DNA from: Chlorogloea sp. CCALA 695
GTDB lineage: Bacteria; Cyanobacteriota; Cyanobacteriia; Cyanobacteriales; Chroococcidiopsidaceae
Direction: 5' to 3'
NCBI RefSeq assembly: GCF_003003885.1
Contig: NZ_PVWN01000045.1
Span: 1 to 39,602, forward strand
Length of the DNA: 39,602 nucleotides
Shown here: piece by piece, positions 16,806 through 27,584 of the stretch
How positions within the stretch are numbered: the stretch's first letter is position 1
How the letters are laid out: each line of letters starts with the position of its first letter
The notes under the pieces: generated by a model
Seen by the model: only the letters and a program-made list of their open reading frames with translations
What the model was told of the DNA's origin: nothing
The model's database searches: none
Translations under genes and position numbers: made by a program

Positions 16806-19800
16806 TTATCTTCCGCTCAAAGCAGGCACTCCTAAAGGCACTGACTGCTTGATAATGTTTGAAATCGCTGTCAAAAACTCTTGCTCAATGTATGGTTTGG
16901 TAAAGTATTCTTTAGCTCCTAATTGCTTTGCCAACATTCGGTGCTTGTCACTGCTGCGAGAAGTGAGCATAACGACTGGAGGCTTAGAAAGTACCGGATC
17001 TTGACGGCGTTGGCTCAAAAATTCAAAGCCGTTCATGTTGGGCATTTCTACATCGCAGACTACTAAGTTTATCGTCGCCGAATTTTTTTGCAGTTGTTCA
17101 ATTGCCTCGCGCCCATCTCGTGCTTGCAACACTCGATAACCAGCTTTTTCAAAAGTTAAAGCCAAAGTTTGCCGGAGGGTAATTGAGTCATCTACTACTA
17201 AAACTGTTTCTGCCATGATTCTTTGGGGGGGCAAAGCTGGCGTACTTACTACTCCATCTCCATTTGCCATCGGCAATAGAGCATTACTAATAGTTATAGA
17301 TTTATGTTTGCCATTGCCTACAAAGGATTCTAACAGCGCCGCCCCATCGATAACGGGAATTAAACTGCCATCCCCGACAATGGTACAGCCATAAATATAA
17401 CTTGGAGAAGCGATCGCCTCTCCCATCGGTTTAATGACCAATTCCTGCTCGGTAACTAAGCGATCAATTTCTAACGCCAAAATTTGACCATCTTGTTCTA
17501 GCAATAGCATGGGAGCAGCCCAGTCGTCGGGAGACGGAACCGCTACCAAAGCTTGGCTGGGCAAAGAATCTGATATCGGACACGCATAGTTGAGTAAATC
17601 CGAGAGGTGATAGGCTGGAGCAATGTGACCTTGCCAATGTAAAAATCTCTTGCCTCCAGAAAACTTGACTTGCTCCGGTTGCGGAATCAAAATTTCTTTA
17701 ATGCTGTCTGATGGCAACGCAAAGGCACTATTGCCCACAAAACAAACTAATAATTTCGCCAAAGTCAAGGTCAAAGGAATGCGTAAAGTAAAGCAAGTTC
17801 CTTCTCCTGATTCGGAAATAACGCTGACACTACCTTTAAGACTTCTTAGTTGACTGCGGACGACATCTAGCCCCACACCGCGTCCCGAAAGTTCGCTAAC
17901 TTGGCTTGCTGTCGAAAACCCTGGCTCAAACATTAATTCTAATAAAGCAGACGTAGAAGCAGTATCAGCTTTTTCTTCTGCCAATAAACCCATTTCTACC
18001 GCCCGACTACGGATGCGTTCTAAATTTATCCCCCGCCCATCGTCTCTAACTTCAACAATGGTTTGGCTACCTTGGTGATAAGCCTTAATTTCAATTTGTC
18101 CGCGTTCTAGTTTACCTTGTTCGCGGCGTACTTCTGGGCGTTCGATGCCATGATCAAAGGAGTTACGAATTAAGTGCAGCAACGGGTCATAGAGCTTTTC
18201 TAAAGCCGCTTTATCAACTAATACTCCTGCCCCGTTAATTTTTAGTTCCGCAGGCTTATCATAACTTGTAGACAAATCGCGCAACATCCGGGGGAAGCGG
18301 TTAAGCACTTCGCCAATGGGTAACATTCTCGCCCACATTAAGTCATCTCTTAAGTGCGAAAGCATTTGCCGTTGCTTGTCTACGCTTTGGCTAGATTGTC
18401 CTGCTAGTAGCACTACGTCCCCAACAGTTTCTTCTAGCTGCACAGTTTCTTCAAAAGTTTTTTGCAGCAAAGAGTGCAATTCTCCGTAGCTGTCCATCTC
18501 CAATGAGTCAAAATCTACCGGACGAAAAGAGGCTCCACTTATTGAGGAAATAGTCGGATCGTTGTTAGCTTTAGGAGTATTAGAACTATGACGCTCTGGA
18601 GAAACTAGCATTCGGTCGGAGAGATTGCGTAACTGGTTGCCCATGCTCTGAAACTGACTAAATCGACGCAGTAGCTCTTGGACAGTAGCTTGCAGTTGTT
18701 CGTTTTGCAGCGATAAACTATTACGGCTGATCGCCAGTTCGCCGACGGTGTTGTTCATCCGCTCTAAGCGTTCTAAGTCAACTCTCACCGAAAGCTGCTG
18801 CTGCGGAGCCTTTGCTGTGGGAATTGCTTTTGGTTCGATTTTTTGAGGCGAGCCAGATTTAGCCTGGTTGATTGGTTCGGCTGGTTTGGTTGCAGGAAAA
18901 CTAACTTTTGCGGGTACTATAGCGGCGGGTTGTTCTTGCTTCGGTAAGTCTCCCTCTGCCATCAACGGCAAGTTACCAAATACCTGTCCGATGGATGCAA
19001 CAAATTGCTGAGAATCTAGCGCTGGTGCAATTTGGGCTTTAACTTCTACCGTTGGAGGTGGAGTAAATAAGCTTGTACTTAAGTCGCCAAAGATATCATC
19101 TACCGAAGCGGCATTTTCATCAACAGCAAAAGTAGCTGGTAACTCGGCTTCAATCTCTAAAGGTAAATCAGTAGCGATCGCATTTTCTGTTATATCTAAG
19201 CCAGACCAGCCCCCAAACATATCATCAATGCTCATTACACCCGGATCGGCATCAGCATAATCGAGTGGTGCTACAAGGTCAGGGGCAATTAGCGGTGGGG
19301 TAGTAACTTCAATATTGACTGTTGGGGTAACTTCTGCCATCGTTGACAAATCGCCAAACATATCATCTAATATCATGCTGTTATCTTCAGCAAAAGTTAG
19401 CGGTGGGGTACTAACTTCAATATTGTCTATTGGTGCAACTTCTGCCATCGTTGACAAATCGCCAAACATATCATCTAACATCATGCTGTTATCTTCAGCA
19501 TCAACGAAGAAATGCGTGTCGGCACTTGCTGCTGATTCGGAGAATAAATCTATCGGCGAAAACTCTTGGAAAGTAGTTGATTGCTGTAACTTGGTAGGCT
19601 GCGTGGAAATTATGTCACCACTTGCCCAAGCTCTTAGTTGAGCCGAAGCCTCGCCTCCTCTAGTGCGATCGCCATTGATTACCCCGGTTCGCGCGGCTTG
19701 AAAATCGGTAAAGGCGACTTGGGTTATTTTTAATGCTAAGTCGGGGTGAGCGTTTAAGGCGACTATGGCAGCATTGGCAATTTCGCCAAATCCTGGCATA

Positions 19801-20399
19801 CATAGTAATTCGGCAAGCCCCGAAAATACCTCTGCTTGCGCTCTTAATTCTCCAGCTACTTCCTCTCCTTGAGGATTGGCTAATACTTCAGCCAAACGAT
19901 CTAATCCTTGAGCGACATCTACTTCAAAAATAGATAAAGCAATGTCTACCCCCAAATCAATCGAGCTAGGTAATTCTCCTTCAGCCCCAATAAAATCGCC
20001 AAATTGCGCTTCAATTTGGGCAAATACTGGCTCGGCGTTGGTCATTGCCTGCTCTGGATCGAAATAGCCCGTTTCTAATTGCTCGATTAAAGGTACACGC
20101 AGACAATCGTAAGCTTGGAGCAACAAGCCTTCTACTTTGTCGTCAATTTCTAGTTCTTCGTGATGGAGAGCTTTAAAAATATCTTCAAGGCTGTGAGCCA
20201 ACGTTTTGATTGTATCTAGCCCCACACTAGCGGCTCCGCCTTTAAGGGAGTGAGCCGCCCGCATCATGTTGTGAACTTTCGAAATACTGCGATCGCTCTT
20301 TACAGTTAGTAACTCTGATTCGATTAACTGTAATAGCTCTGGCGCTTCTTGAATAAAAAATTGATAGGCGTGGTCGCGGATATCAGCATCGATTGCCAT
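16806..20399 (-). CDS. pixL: CheA-like hybrid histidine kinase (PixL-type)
   Basis: Central kinase of a phototaxis pathway, 1197 aa. Order: HPt domain with phospho-accepting His50 in AHSLKGGA; a helical domain (about 150-260); an acidic linker (300-490) with a tandem 36-residue repeat and five DDxFGDLS-like motifs; dimerisation helices (540-690); HATPase with N-box LIRNSFDHG (near 744), G1 DDGRG (786-790) and G2 GRGVGLD (839-845); CheW-like P5 (880-1020); a C-terminal receiver with Asp1116 in VVCDVEMP and Lys in FTKPY. This is the PixL layout. It follows the second receptor gene after 77 bases. The start is the natural ATG; no strong ribosome site is seen. Confidence 0.93.
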   Translation of the reverse strand: MAIDADIRDHAYQFFIQEAPELLQLIESELLTVKSDRSISKVHNMMRAAHSLKGGAASVGLDTIKTLAHSLEDIFKALHHEELEIDDKVEGLLLQAYDCLRVPLIEQLETGYFDPEQAMTNAEPVFAQIEAQFGDFIGAEGELPSSIDLGVDIALSIFEVDVAQGLDRLAEVLANPQGEEVAGELRAQAEVFSGLAELLCMPGFGEIANAAIVALNAHPDLALKITQVAFTDFQAARTGVINGDRTRGGEASAQLRAWASGDIISTQPTKLQQSTTFQEFSPIDLFSESAASADTHFFVDAEDNSMMLDDMFGDLSTMAEVAPIDNIEVSTPPLTFAEDNSMILDDMFGDLSTMAEVTPTVNIEVTTPPLIAPDLVAPLDYADADPGVMSIDDMFGGWSGLDITENAIATDLPLEIEAELPATFAVDENAASVDDIFGDLSTSLFTPPPTVEVKAQIAPALDSQQFVASIGQVFGNLPLMAEGDLPKQEQPAAIVPAKVSFPATKPAEPINQAKSGSPQKIEPKAIPTAKAPQQQLSVRVDLERLERMNNTVGELAISRNSLSLQNEQLQATVQELLRRFSQFQSMGNQLRNLSDRMLVSPERHSSNTPKANNDPTISSISGASFRPVDFDSLEMDSYGELHSLLQKTFEETVQLEETVGDVVLLAGQSSQSVDKQRQMLSHLRDDLMWARMLPIGEVLNRFPRMLRDLSTSYDKPAELKINGAGVLVDKAALEKLYDPLLHLIRNSFDHGIERPEVRREQGKLERGQIEIKAYHQGSQTIVEVRDDGRGINLERIRSRAVEMGLLAEEKADTASTSALLELMFEPGFSTASQVSELSGRGVGLDVVRSQLRSLKGSVSVISESGEGTCFTLRIPLTLTLAKLLVCFVGNSAFALPSDSIKEILIPQPEQVKFSGGKRFLHWQGHIAPAYHLSDLLNYACPISDSLPSQALVAVPSPDDWAAPMLLLEQDGQILALEIDRLVTEQELVIKPMGEAIASPSYIYGCTIVGDGSLIPVIDGAALLESFVGNGKHKSITISNALLPMANGDGVVSTPALPPQRIMAETVLVVDDSITLRQTLALTFEKAGYRVLQARDGREAIEQLQKNSATINLVVCDVEMPNMNGFEFLSQRRQDPVLSKPPVVMLTSRSSDKHRMLAKQLGAKEYFTKPYIEQEFLTAISNIIKQSVPLGVPALSGR
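19284..19499 (-). repeat. Two tandem 108-bp copies inside the CheA-like gene
   Basis: Two adjacent in-frame copies encode residues 301-336 and 337-372. They are nearly identical at DNA level over the CTTCTGCCATCGTTGACAAA core, offset by exactly 108 bases. They diverge at several codons (MM/MI, AP/TP, ID/TV), so the duplication is real and not brand new. Confidence 0.85.
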
Positions 20400-20476
20400 A
20401 TTAAATACCAGATTTTATAGATATATTGAGCAAGGAAGTAGGGCGCTCGCGGCATTACAGCAATTGCCCTACTCTT

Positions 20477-23400
20477 TTAACTGACTTTAAACTGACCCAC
20501 ACTCGTACTCAATTCTTGAGCAACGATTAAGAGGTCGTTAAACGAATCTGATACCGAATTAACTTCTACTGAAGTTTTGTCAGCGATTTCTGCTACGTCA
20601 GTCATTGTGTGCGTCACCGAGTCTGATGCTTCAGACTGGAGGAGAGCAGCCGAGGCGATCGCGGCTACTAATTGACTAATCTCACTACTAACGGCGGTAA
20701 TTTTGTTCAAGCTTTGGCGAGTCTCGTCTACTAAGCGCGTACCTGTAACTACCTGCTCTGTACCTGTTGCCATCGCCGCTTCTACAGCGATAGTCTCAGT
20801 TTGAATGTCTTTTACTAACGCTTCAATGTCTCCCGTTGCGTCGGCTGATTGCCGAGCTAAGGCTCGAACTTCATCTGCTAGTACCGCAAAGCCTCGTCCT
20901 TCTTCTCCGGCTCTAGCTGCTTCAATGGAAGCTTTGAGCGCTAGTAAGTTGGTTTGGGCGGCAAATCTACCAATCAAGTTGACTACTTGAGAAATCTTTT
21001 GCGAAGATTCACCCAAGCGTTTTACTTTTTTCGAGGTTTCGGCTACGGTTTCTCGAATTGCGGAGATACCTTCTACAGTACGGTTCATTGCTAAGTCTCC
21101 AGCTTTTACCGTATCAGTTGCTTTTTGTACGGCGGCTTCTGCTTGAGAAGCGTTAGCAGCTACCGCGCGAATTGAGGTAGACATCTTGGCAATTTGCTCT
21201 AGTGCAGAGGCAATTTCTTCGGCTTGGCGCACAGCTTCCGTTGATAATCCTTGTACAGAACCTTGGTTATTGGTAGTAGTAGCAGCTACTTGAATAGCGG
21301 CTTGTTGTACCTGGGTAACAATTTTCCGCAAGCTACTAATAGTGGAGTTGTAAGAGTCAGCTACCGTACCGATTTCGTCTTCAGTCACGTTGGCACGGAT
21401 TGTTAAATCTCCTCTACTTACAGGGTCTACTTCAATAAGTAGTTCTAAGGCTCGTTTTTGCAAGTATTCTTTACCGATTTTTTGCTGTTCAAGCAAGTTA
21501 GCACGGTCGAGGGCAAAACCGATTTGGGTTGCTAGCTGAGAGAACAAGTCAATATCTCCTTGTTGCCAGTCGCGGGGTGCGGAGCATTGATGAGCAATTA
21601 GTAAGCCAAGCAATTGACCATTTTGTAAAATTGGTGCAACTAAGTTGGCTTGTACCGCAAAGGTGGAAAGTTGCTTGAGGTAACTTTCGGTTAGCCCAGC
21701 ATTATAGATGTTATTGGTAGCTTGGACGCTGCCAGCTTTGTAACGTTCTGCATATTGGTCAGCAAAACTGGGGTCATTAATTTTCGTCCCTAGAATTTTG
21801 GGGAAGCTATCGCTCACCGATTCGGCTGTCACCATCCCTTGCCATTTTTCATTAAAACTATAGATGACAACGCGATCGCTCTTTATAGCATTACGAATTT
21901 CTGTTACTGCTGTATTAAAGATATTGTCCGCTTGGGTAGCTTGAGATAATTTGACTGTAATATCTCTGGCTAAACCTGCGCGCTGCGCGGCGGCTTGCGT
22001 TTGCTCTAAGGAGTTGACGCGATCTAAAATTAGTCCTAACTGGGCGGACATTTGGGTTAAAAAGTCAATTTCTAGCGGCTGCCATTGGTGGGTAGTTTGA
22101 CAATGATGAGCAATCAGTAAGCCAAATAATTCTTCTCCTCTAACAATCGGTGTAACTAAATTGGCTTTGATTTGCAACTTGTCCATCAGTTGCAAATGTT
22201 TGGGATGAAAACCCGCTTCATATACGTTGTCAGTGGGGACAACACGACCTTGTTTATAAGCTGCAATTAGCTCTTGACTGATACAAGCATCTTCAATTTT
22301 GTTATTGAGAGCGCGAGGAAAACCAGGTAAAACTGATTCACTCAAGATGTATCCACTCCAGTCAGGGTTGAACCGATAGATAACTACGCGATCGGCGTTC
22401 AGAATTTCTCTAGCACCTGTAAGAGCTTGATTAAAGATAGCTTTTTCATCAGCATTACGAGAGGTGGCAATTTCTGTAAAAAATCTGGCTCGTTCTGCCT
22501 CAAGGCGACGGCTATCTAAGCTAGTGTCAATACTAGCCGCCATCTGATTTAATTCTTGAGTAAGAACACCAATTTCATCAGAGCGCTCCGTTGTTTCTAA
22601 TCGTAATCCTTGCTCTCCATCTCCTACCTTTTGAGCAAAACCAGCTAGACGCTTGAGCGATCGCGAGAAAGAACCAGCTACGGGAATCGAAATTAAACTA
22701 ATCAATAGCAACAACCCTGCGCCAATACTGTAAGCCGTTAGTTGCTGATTTCTGGCTAAAGCCTCTACCTCAGCTAAAGAATTTCCAATGTAGACTATGC
22801 CTACAGGCTTTGCTGTGCTTGGATTGAGTGCTTTTTGGTGGTCGTATATTGGAGTATAAAACGTCAGGTAATTTTCACCAATAATATTAGCCTGTCCGCT
22901 AAAATCTTGCCCTTGATTAAGCACCTTATCTGCTACTTCTCTAGAAACCCGCGTTCCAATAGCTCTAGTTTTACCATCGCTGTAAGGAACGTCTGTAGTT
23001 ACGCGCCAGTCTTGAGCAAACACTGTAGCTGTAGGCACGTTGTAGTTTTGGGAAAATTTATCAACTAAACCGTAGTTGCGGTTAAGCATCGAGCCAATAA
23101 TAACCGTTCCTACTAACTTATTATTAATTTTGACGGGATAAACCGCCATGCTAACTAAGCCTGTATTGCCACCATCAATATCATAAGTTCCTTGAGGAGA
23201 TGGTTGCTTGGCGATAGGAAGATTGGCGGTAGGTTGCGATCGCAAACCAATATTTGCTTGTTTATCTAATCCTAAAAGTTGGAGAGGTTCTTTTTTAATT
23301 AACTCTATGCCATCCAAGGGGCGACCCGTTTGCAGAGCATTTTTCACAATGGGAATATTTGCCAGATTAATTCCTGTTGGCAAAGACACTGAGCGATATT

Positions 23401-24007
23401 TTTGCGGAGTTAAAACTCCTGTTTTTACAGGTAGTGGGGCGTTATTAGAAATATCCTCTAGAACTTTGATATCTTGAGCAACAGTTTTACCTTGAGCATC
23501 GGTAAAAATTTGAAAGCTTTTGTAGGACTCTGGATCTTCGCCATTTTCAAAGAGTAAGGAGTTTTTCAGCAATTTTTGGTTAGTCAATACCTGCTGAGGA
23601 TTACTTAAATCAATCTTGGTAGCCTGAATCAGATTAGCGAGATTTTGGGCTTGGGATTGACTTTCAACTTGCGTCCAAAGAACGTACTCTCCAGCAAAGG
23701 CTCGTCCATCTTTTTGTAAACTTTCTTTTAACTGCCCAAGTTCACGCTTTTGGTTGATAGAAGTAAGTCCTTGAGTGACTGCAATTACTGGCACCGCAGT
23801 GCTAACTATTAAAAGCAAAGCCAGCTTGGTTTGAAAGTTTAAGTTGTTCCAGGGTTGAATTAACCGCTCCCACACAGAAGTAGAAGACTTGACTTGTGGC
23901 AGTAACGGCAACTTGGCGCTTAATGCTTCGGCACTTTTTATTGATGCTTGGTTGCCGTTGGTAGTGTTGGTGTTATTGATAGGTTTTTTAAGACGCTGCT
24001 CTAACAT
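20477..24007 (-). CDS. Methyl-accepting chemotaxis protein with two GAF domains lacking bilin cysteines (PixJ2 position)
   Basis: Receptor of 1176 aa. It has a membrane helix (about 60-82), a large periplasmic sensor (85-420), a second helix (425-447), HAMP (448-500), GAF1 (520-665), GAF2 (690-840), a second HAMP-like segment (850-905) and a receptor signalling domain. GAF2 resembles cyanobacteriochromes, but the DXCF cysteine is Ser747 (DPSF) and the canonical cysteine is Ser775 (TESY), so no covalent bilin is expected. GAF1 has Lys-His (PKH) at the canonical position. The hairpin tip reads [20 protein letters not shown], with Lys1025 where Tsr has Asn381. It occupies the place of sll0042 in the Synechocystis pix operon. 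It is nearly identical to its upstream paralogue over the HAMP and signalling region. Confidence 0.9.
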   Translation of the reverse strand: MLEQRLKKPINNTNTTNGNQASIKSAEALSAKLPLLPQVKSSTSVWERLIQPWNNLNFQTKLALLLIVSTAVPVIAVTQGLTSINQKRELGQLKESLQKDGRAFAGEYVLWTQVESQSQAQNLANLIQATKIDLSNPQQVLTNQKLLKNSLLFENGEDPESYKSFQIFTDAQGKTVAQDIKVLEDISNNAPLPVKTGVLTPQKYRSVSLPTGINLANIPIVKNALQTGRPLDGIELIKKEPLQLLGLDKQANIGLRSQPTANLPIAKQPSPQGTYDIDGGNTGLVSMAVYPVKINNKLVGTVIIGSMLNRNYGLVDKFSQNYNVPTATVFAQDWRVTTDVPYSDGKTRAIGTRVSREVADKVLNQGQDFSGQANIIGENYLTFYTPIYDHQKALNPSTAKPVGIVYIGNSLAEVEALARNQQLTAYSIGAGLLLLISLISIPVAGSFSRSLKRLAGFAQKVGDGEQGLRLETTERSDEIGVLTQELNQMAASIDTSLDSRRLEAERARFFTEIATSRNADEKAIFNQALTGAREILNADRVVIYRFNPDWSGYILSESVLPGFPRALNNKIEDACISQELIAAYKQGRVVPTDNVYEAGFHPKHLQLMDKLQIKANLVTPIVRGEELFGLLIAHHCQTTHQWQPLEIDFLTQMSAQLGLILDRVNSLEQTQAAAQRAGLARDITVKLSQATQADNIFNTAVTEIRNAIKSDRVVIYSFNEKWQGMVTAESVSDSFPKILGTKINDPSFADQYAERYKAGSVQATNNIYNAGLTESYLKQLSTFAVQANLVAPILQNGQLLGLLIAHQCSAPRDWQQGDIDLFSQLATQIGFALDRANLLEQQKIGKEYLQKRALELLIEVDPVSRGDLTIRANVTEDEIGTVADSYNSTISSLRKIVTQVQQAAIQVAATTTNNQGSVQGLSTEAVRQAEEIASALEQIAKMSTSIRAVAANASQAEAAVQKATDTVKAGDLAMNRTVEGISAIRETVAETSKKVKRLGESSQKISQVVNLIGRFAAQTNLLALKASIEAARAGEEGRGFAVLADEVRALARQSADATGDIEALVKDIQTETIAVEAAMATGTEQVVTGTRLVDETRQSLNKITAVSSEISQLVAAIASAALLQSEASDSVTHTMTDVAEIADKTSVEVNSVSDSFNDLLIVAQELSTSVGQFKVS

Positions 24008-24088
24008 GGTGGTGACTCTAATTTTTTATGTATGAATGGAAAATAGTTAGAGGAGGAGAATCTTTCTACCTCCCCGTTTATTAGCTTT

Positions 24089-27000
24089 CTATTTGACTTT
24101 GAACTGACCCACACTAGATTGCAAATCTTGAGCAACGGCTAATAGTTGGGTAAAGGATGCCGATACGTTCGATGCTTCCGTTGATGTCGCCTCGGCGATG
24201 GTGGCTACGCCTGTCATCGTGCTAGTTACTGATTCAGAAGCTTTGGACTGAGCCACGGCGGCAGATGCGATCGCAGCTACTAATTGACTAATCTCGGTAC
24301 TAACTGCCGTAATTTTGTTCAAACTTTGGCGAGTTTCGTCTACTAGACGCGTACCTGTAACTACCTGCTCTGTACCAGCTTCCATCGCTGCTACTACTTC
24401 GTTGGTTTCTGTTTGAATGTCTTTTACTAACGCTTCAATTTCTGCTGTAGCTGCGGCCGATTGGCGCGCCAATACTCGAACTTCATCCGCTACCACTGCA
24501 AATCCTCGTCCTTGTTCTCCAGCGTGAGCCGCTTCAATCGAAGCGTTTAGCGCCAGCAAGTTCGTTTGGTCGGCAAAAGAACCAATTAGGTTTACTACCT
24601 TAGAAATTTTCTGCGAAGATTCACCCAAGCGTTTTACTTTTTTCGAGGTTTCCGCTACCGTTTCTCGAATTGCCAAGATCCCGTCTACCGTGCGGTTCAT
24701 CGCCCGATCCCCGTCTTGTACCGTTTCTGTTGCTCGTTGTACGGCGGCTTCGGCTTGAGAAGCGTTAGCGGCTACCGCGCGAATTGAAGTAGTCATAAGT
24801 GACAACTGCTCTAGAGCGCTGGCGATTTCCTCAATTTGACGCAACGATTCAAACGATAAACCTTGTACCGAACCTTGGTTATCGGTAGTAGTTGCCGCTA
24901 CTTGAATAGCCGCTTGTTGTACCTGGGTAACAATTTTCCGCAAGCTACTAATTGTGGAGTTGTAAGAGTCAGCGACCGTACCAATTTCATCTTCCGTTAC
25001 GTTGGCGCGAATCGTTAAATCTCCTCGGCTCAAAGGGTCTACTTCAATAAGTAGTTCTAACGCTCGTTTTTGCAGGAATTCCTTCGCAGCTTTTTGTTGG
25101 TCAAGTAAGTTGGCGCGATCTAAGGCAAATCCGACTTGAGTTGCCAACTGAGAGAACAAGTCAATATCTGCTTGTTCCCAGTTGCGCGGCCCAGAGCATT
25201 GGTGAGCAATCAGTAAACCGAGTAATTCGTCGCCGCGCAAAATTGGCGCAACTAAGTTGGCTTGGACGGCAAAGATAGAGAGTTGGTTGAGGTAACAGTC
25301 GGTTAATCCAGCTTTGTAGATATTGTTGGTAGCTTGAACTCTGCCACCCTTGTAACGGTTGACATATTTGTCAGCAAAACAAGGATCGTCGATTTTGGCT
25401 CCCATTGCTTTGGGCCAGCCGTCGCCTACCGATTCGGCGGTAACTGTACCTTGCCATTTGTCGTTAAAGCTGTAGATAACTACGCGATCGCTTTGGATAG
25501 CGCGGCGGGCATCTTGGACTGCTTTGTTGAAGATGTCTGCGGAGTCGAGGGATTGACCGATGTTGACGGTAATATCTTTAAGCAACTGCGATCGCGTAGC
25601 TTCTGCTTCTTTTTGTTCTAGGAAGCTGACGCGGCTTAAAATTGACCCTAATCGCTCAGACATTTGTTGCAAGAAGGTGATTTCTGTTTGCTGCCAATCG
25701 TGAGTTGCGGTGCAATGGTGGGCAATTAGCAAGCCGTAGAGTTCGTTATTGTTGATAATTGGCGTAACTAAATTTGCTCTAATTTGCAGCCGTTCCATCA
25801 ATGCCAAGTGGTCGGGGTGAAAACCTGCTTCAAATACATTATTTGTTGGCACAACTCGACCCTGTTTGTAAGCTTCAATTAGCTCATTGCTGATGCAAGG
25901 ATCTTCGATTTTGTCATTAAGGGCTTGAGGAAAGCCAGGGGATACCGATTCGTTAGCAATGTAACCACTCCAGTCAGGTTTGAAGCGATAGACAACTACG
26001 CGGTCTGCGTTGAGAATATCTTTAGCACCTGCTAGTGCTTGGTCAAAAACGACATCTAAATCTTGGGCTTTATCAGCACGAGAACTTGCAATATCTGCAA
26101 ATAAGCGTGTTTGCTCGGTTTCAAGTTCTTGTTGTCTGAGTAGTTCTTGTACTGTATCAGCCATGTAGTTAATGTTTGACCCTAGTACCGCGATTTCGTC
26201 GCCGCCGGATACTTTTACGCGGTTGTCAAATTCTCCTCTACCCAACTTTTCTACCGTATCTGTAGCCTCTAAGATTGGGCGGGTAGCACGTCTAGCTAGG
26301 TAAGCAGCGATCGCCCCTACCAGTAATGCAGCCAAGCCAGTTGCAATCAGTAGTATCAATAGTTGTCTGCGCTGTTCGGCAAATATAGCACTTGTATCTT
26401 TAGCAAGTACAAGACTCCAGTTTAGTTGCGGCAATCCTTCAACTTCAATAGGACTATAGGATATTAGTTGTTCAGCTTTGTCCAATTTGTCAACTGTTAT
26501 CGCACTTGTTACCTTCTTAGCCGCTTTCATTCGGGCAAAGGGAGGAAAATCTTCTCTAGCATCTCGACCTACTTGCTCTTTTTCCTGGGCGGCAAAGAAC
26601 TTTCCATCGGAGCCGATTACATGGTATTCCTCGGCGGCGGTTTCAATTCTCTCTCCTAACCGAGCTTTTTCTGCCTGTAGAATTTTATCTAGGTTTTCCA
26701 CAGGTATGCGAGTCCGCGCAACACCAATTATGTTACCTGTATTTGTATCTACAATAGGCGCGGCGAGGAAAATAGAATATTTTCCGTTCAATGCTGACTT
26801 TCTTGGAGAAGTAATGACAGGGCGCTTAGTTTTTATTACCTCTTTAAAGTAATCCCGCTCACTAAGACCAGTAACAGGTTCCCCTGAGTCTTGCACAATC
26901 GTGTTTCCAGCAATATCTGCAACAGCAATACTGTCGTAGACTCCGTAAATCTTTGAAAAGCGATCTAGTACCTTTTGCTTTTCTTGGGAAGTCGTTACCG

Positions 27001-27451
27001 CTCGTACTTTGGGATTTGCAAGAATGGGAAGATTAGCAAGTACCTGTACGTCTCCGTAGCGCTCAGACATAAACCTACCAACTTGATCGCCAAGAGAGAG
27101 GGCAATAGATTCTTGAGATTCCGTCGCATCTTGTCTGAGGCTTCCGCTAGATGTAACATAATCAACCGCTCCAATTGCTAGCAAAGGGACGACACCAAGA
27201 GCGATCGCGCCCAGAGTCACCTTTGTTCGGAGACTGGTACGCTGCCACCAAGACAGGTTATTCCTCCCTTCGGACATTACCCTAACAGTAGATTTATCTG
27301 AGACTGTAGATTGGGGATTAAACTTTGTTAGTTTGGTAGTGGGGGAAGTAATCGCCGACTTGAAAAAACCACTAGCATCGCTATCATTATTAGCCTCATT
27401 GTGACCGTTAGTGATGTTGGGTTCGGTAGGTTTGGGAGAAATTTTAGTCAT
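24089..27451 (-). CDS. pixJ1: PixJ-type phototaxis photoreceptor (cyanobacteriochrome chemoreceptor)
   Basis: Receptor of 1120 aa: a polar N-terminus (1-70), membrane helix (78-98), dCACHE-like extracellular sensor (105-355), second helix (363-387), HAMP (388-440), GAF1 (465-610), GAF2 (635-785), a second HAMP-like segment (790-845) and a receptor signalling domain ending at GQFKVK. GAF2 has Cys691 in DPCF and Cys719 in DCY. Their spacing of 28 equals that of Cys494 and Cys522 in TePixJ, a blue/green DXCF sensor, so covalent phycoviolobilin is likely. GAF1 has DPCI and PDH and lacks the canonical cysteine. The hairpin tip has His976 where Tsr has Arg388. It follows the PixI-like gene after 133 bases containing a palindrome. 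Confidence 0.93.
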   Translation of the reverse strand: MTKISPKPTEPNITNGHNEANNDSDASGFFKSAITSPTTKLTKFNPQSTVSDKSTVRVMSEGRNNLSWWQRTSLRTKVTLGAIALGVVPLLAIGAVDYVTSSGSLRQDATESQESIALSLGDQVGRFMSERYGDVQVLANLPILANPKVRAVTTSQEKQKVLDRFSKIYGVYDSIAVADIAGNTIVQDSGEPVTGLSERDYFKEVIKTKRPVITSPRKSALNGKYSIFLAAPIVDTNTGNIIGVARTRIPVENLDKILQAEKARLGERIETAAEEYHVIGSDGKFFAAQEKEQVGRDAREDFPPFARMKAAKKVTSAITVDKLDKAEQLISYSPIEVEGLPQLNWSLVLAKDTSAIFAEQRRQLLILLIATGLAALLVGAIAAYLARRATRPILEATDTVEKLGRGEFDNRVKVSGGDEIAVLGSNINYMADTVQELLRQQELETEQTRLFADIASSRADKAQDLDVVFDQALAGAKDILNADRVVVYRFKPDWSGYIANESVSPGFPQALNDKIEDPCISNELIEAYKQGRVVPTNNVFEAGFHPDHLALMERLQIRANLVTPIINNNELYGLLIAHHCTATHDWQQTEITFLQQMSERLGSILSRVSFLEQKEAEATRSQLLKDITVNIGQSLDSADIFNKAVQDARRAIQSDRVVIYSFNDKWQGTVTAESVGDGWPKAMGAKIDDPCFADKYVNRYKGGRVQATNNIYKAGLTDCYLNQLSIFAVQANLVAPILRGDELLGLLIAHQCSGPRNWEQADIDLFSQLATQVGFALDRANLLDQQKAAKEFLQKRALELLIEVDPLSRGDLTIRANVTEDEIGTVADSYNSTISSLRKIVTQVQQAAIQVAATTTDNQGSVQGLSFESLRQIEEIASALEQLSLMTTSIRAVAANASQAEAAVQRATETVQDGDRAMNRTVDGILAIRETVAETSKKVKRLGESSQKISKVVNLIGSFADQTNLLALNASIEAAHAGEQGRGFAVVADEVRVLARQSAAATAEIEALVKDIQTETNEVVAAMEAGTEQVVTGTRLVDETRQSLNKITAVSTEISQLVAAIASAAVAQSKASESVTSTMTGVATIAEATSTEASNVSASFTQLLAVAQDLQSSVGQFKVK

Positions 27452-27554
27452 GATTCAACCTTAAAATTTGGTTATGTAGGGGTAATTTACAGAAATTGGT
27501 CAATAGAAATACAAAAAGCTATAAAGCTAAAACATAGGCGGTTTAACATTAAAT

Positions 27555-27583
27555 GTAGAGACGTAGCAATGCTACGTCTCTAC
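27555..27583. repeat. Second copy of the dispersed 29-nt palindrome, between pixI and pixJ1
   Basis: Perfect hairpin with arm GTAGAGACGTAGCA, one central base and its exact reverse complement. Compared with 2013-2041 one base pair of the stem is switched (T-A to A-T) on both arms. It lies one base beyond the pixI stop codon and 103 bases before the pixJ1 start, inside the operon. Confidence 0.88.
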
Positions 27584-27584
27584 C

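Noticed and set aside
19284-19499. Tandem repeat as an assembly error
   Set aside because: The two 108-base copies differ at several positions, so they are real separate copies.
19315-19641. Plus-strand frame with an internal repeat
   Set aside because: Antisense shadow of the tandem repeat in the CheA-like gene.
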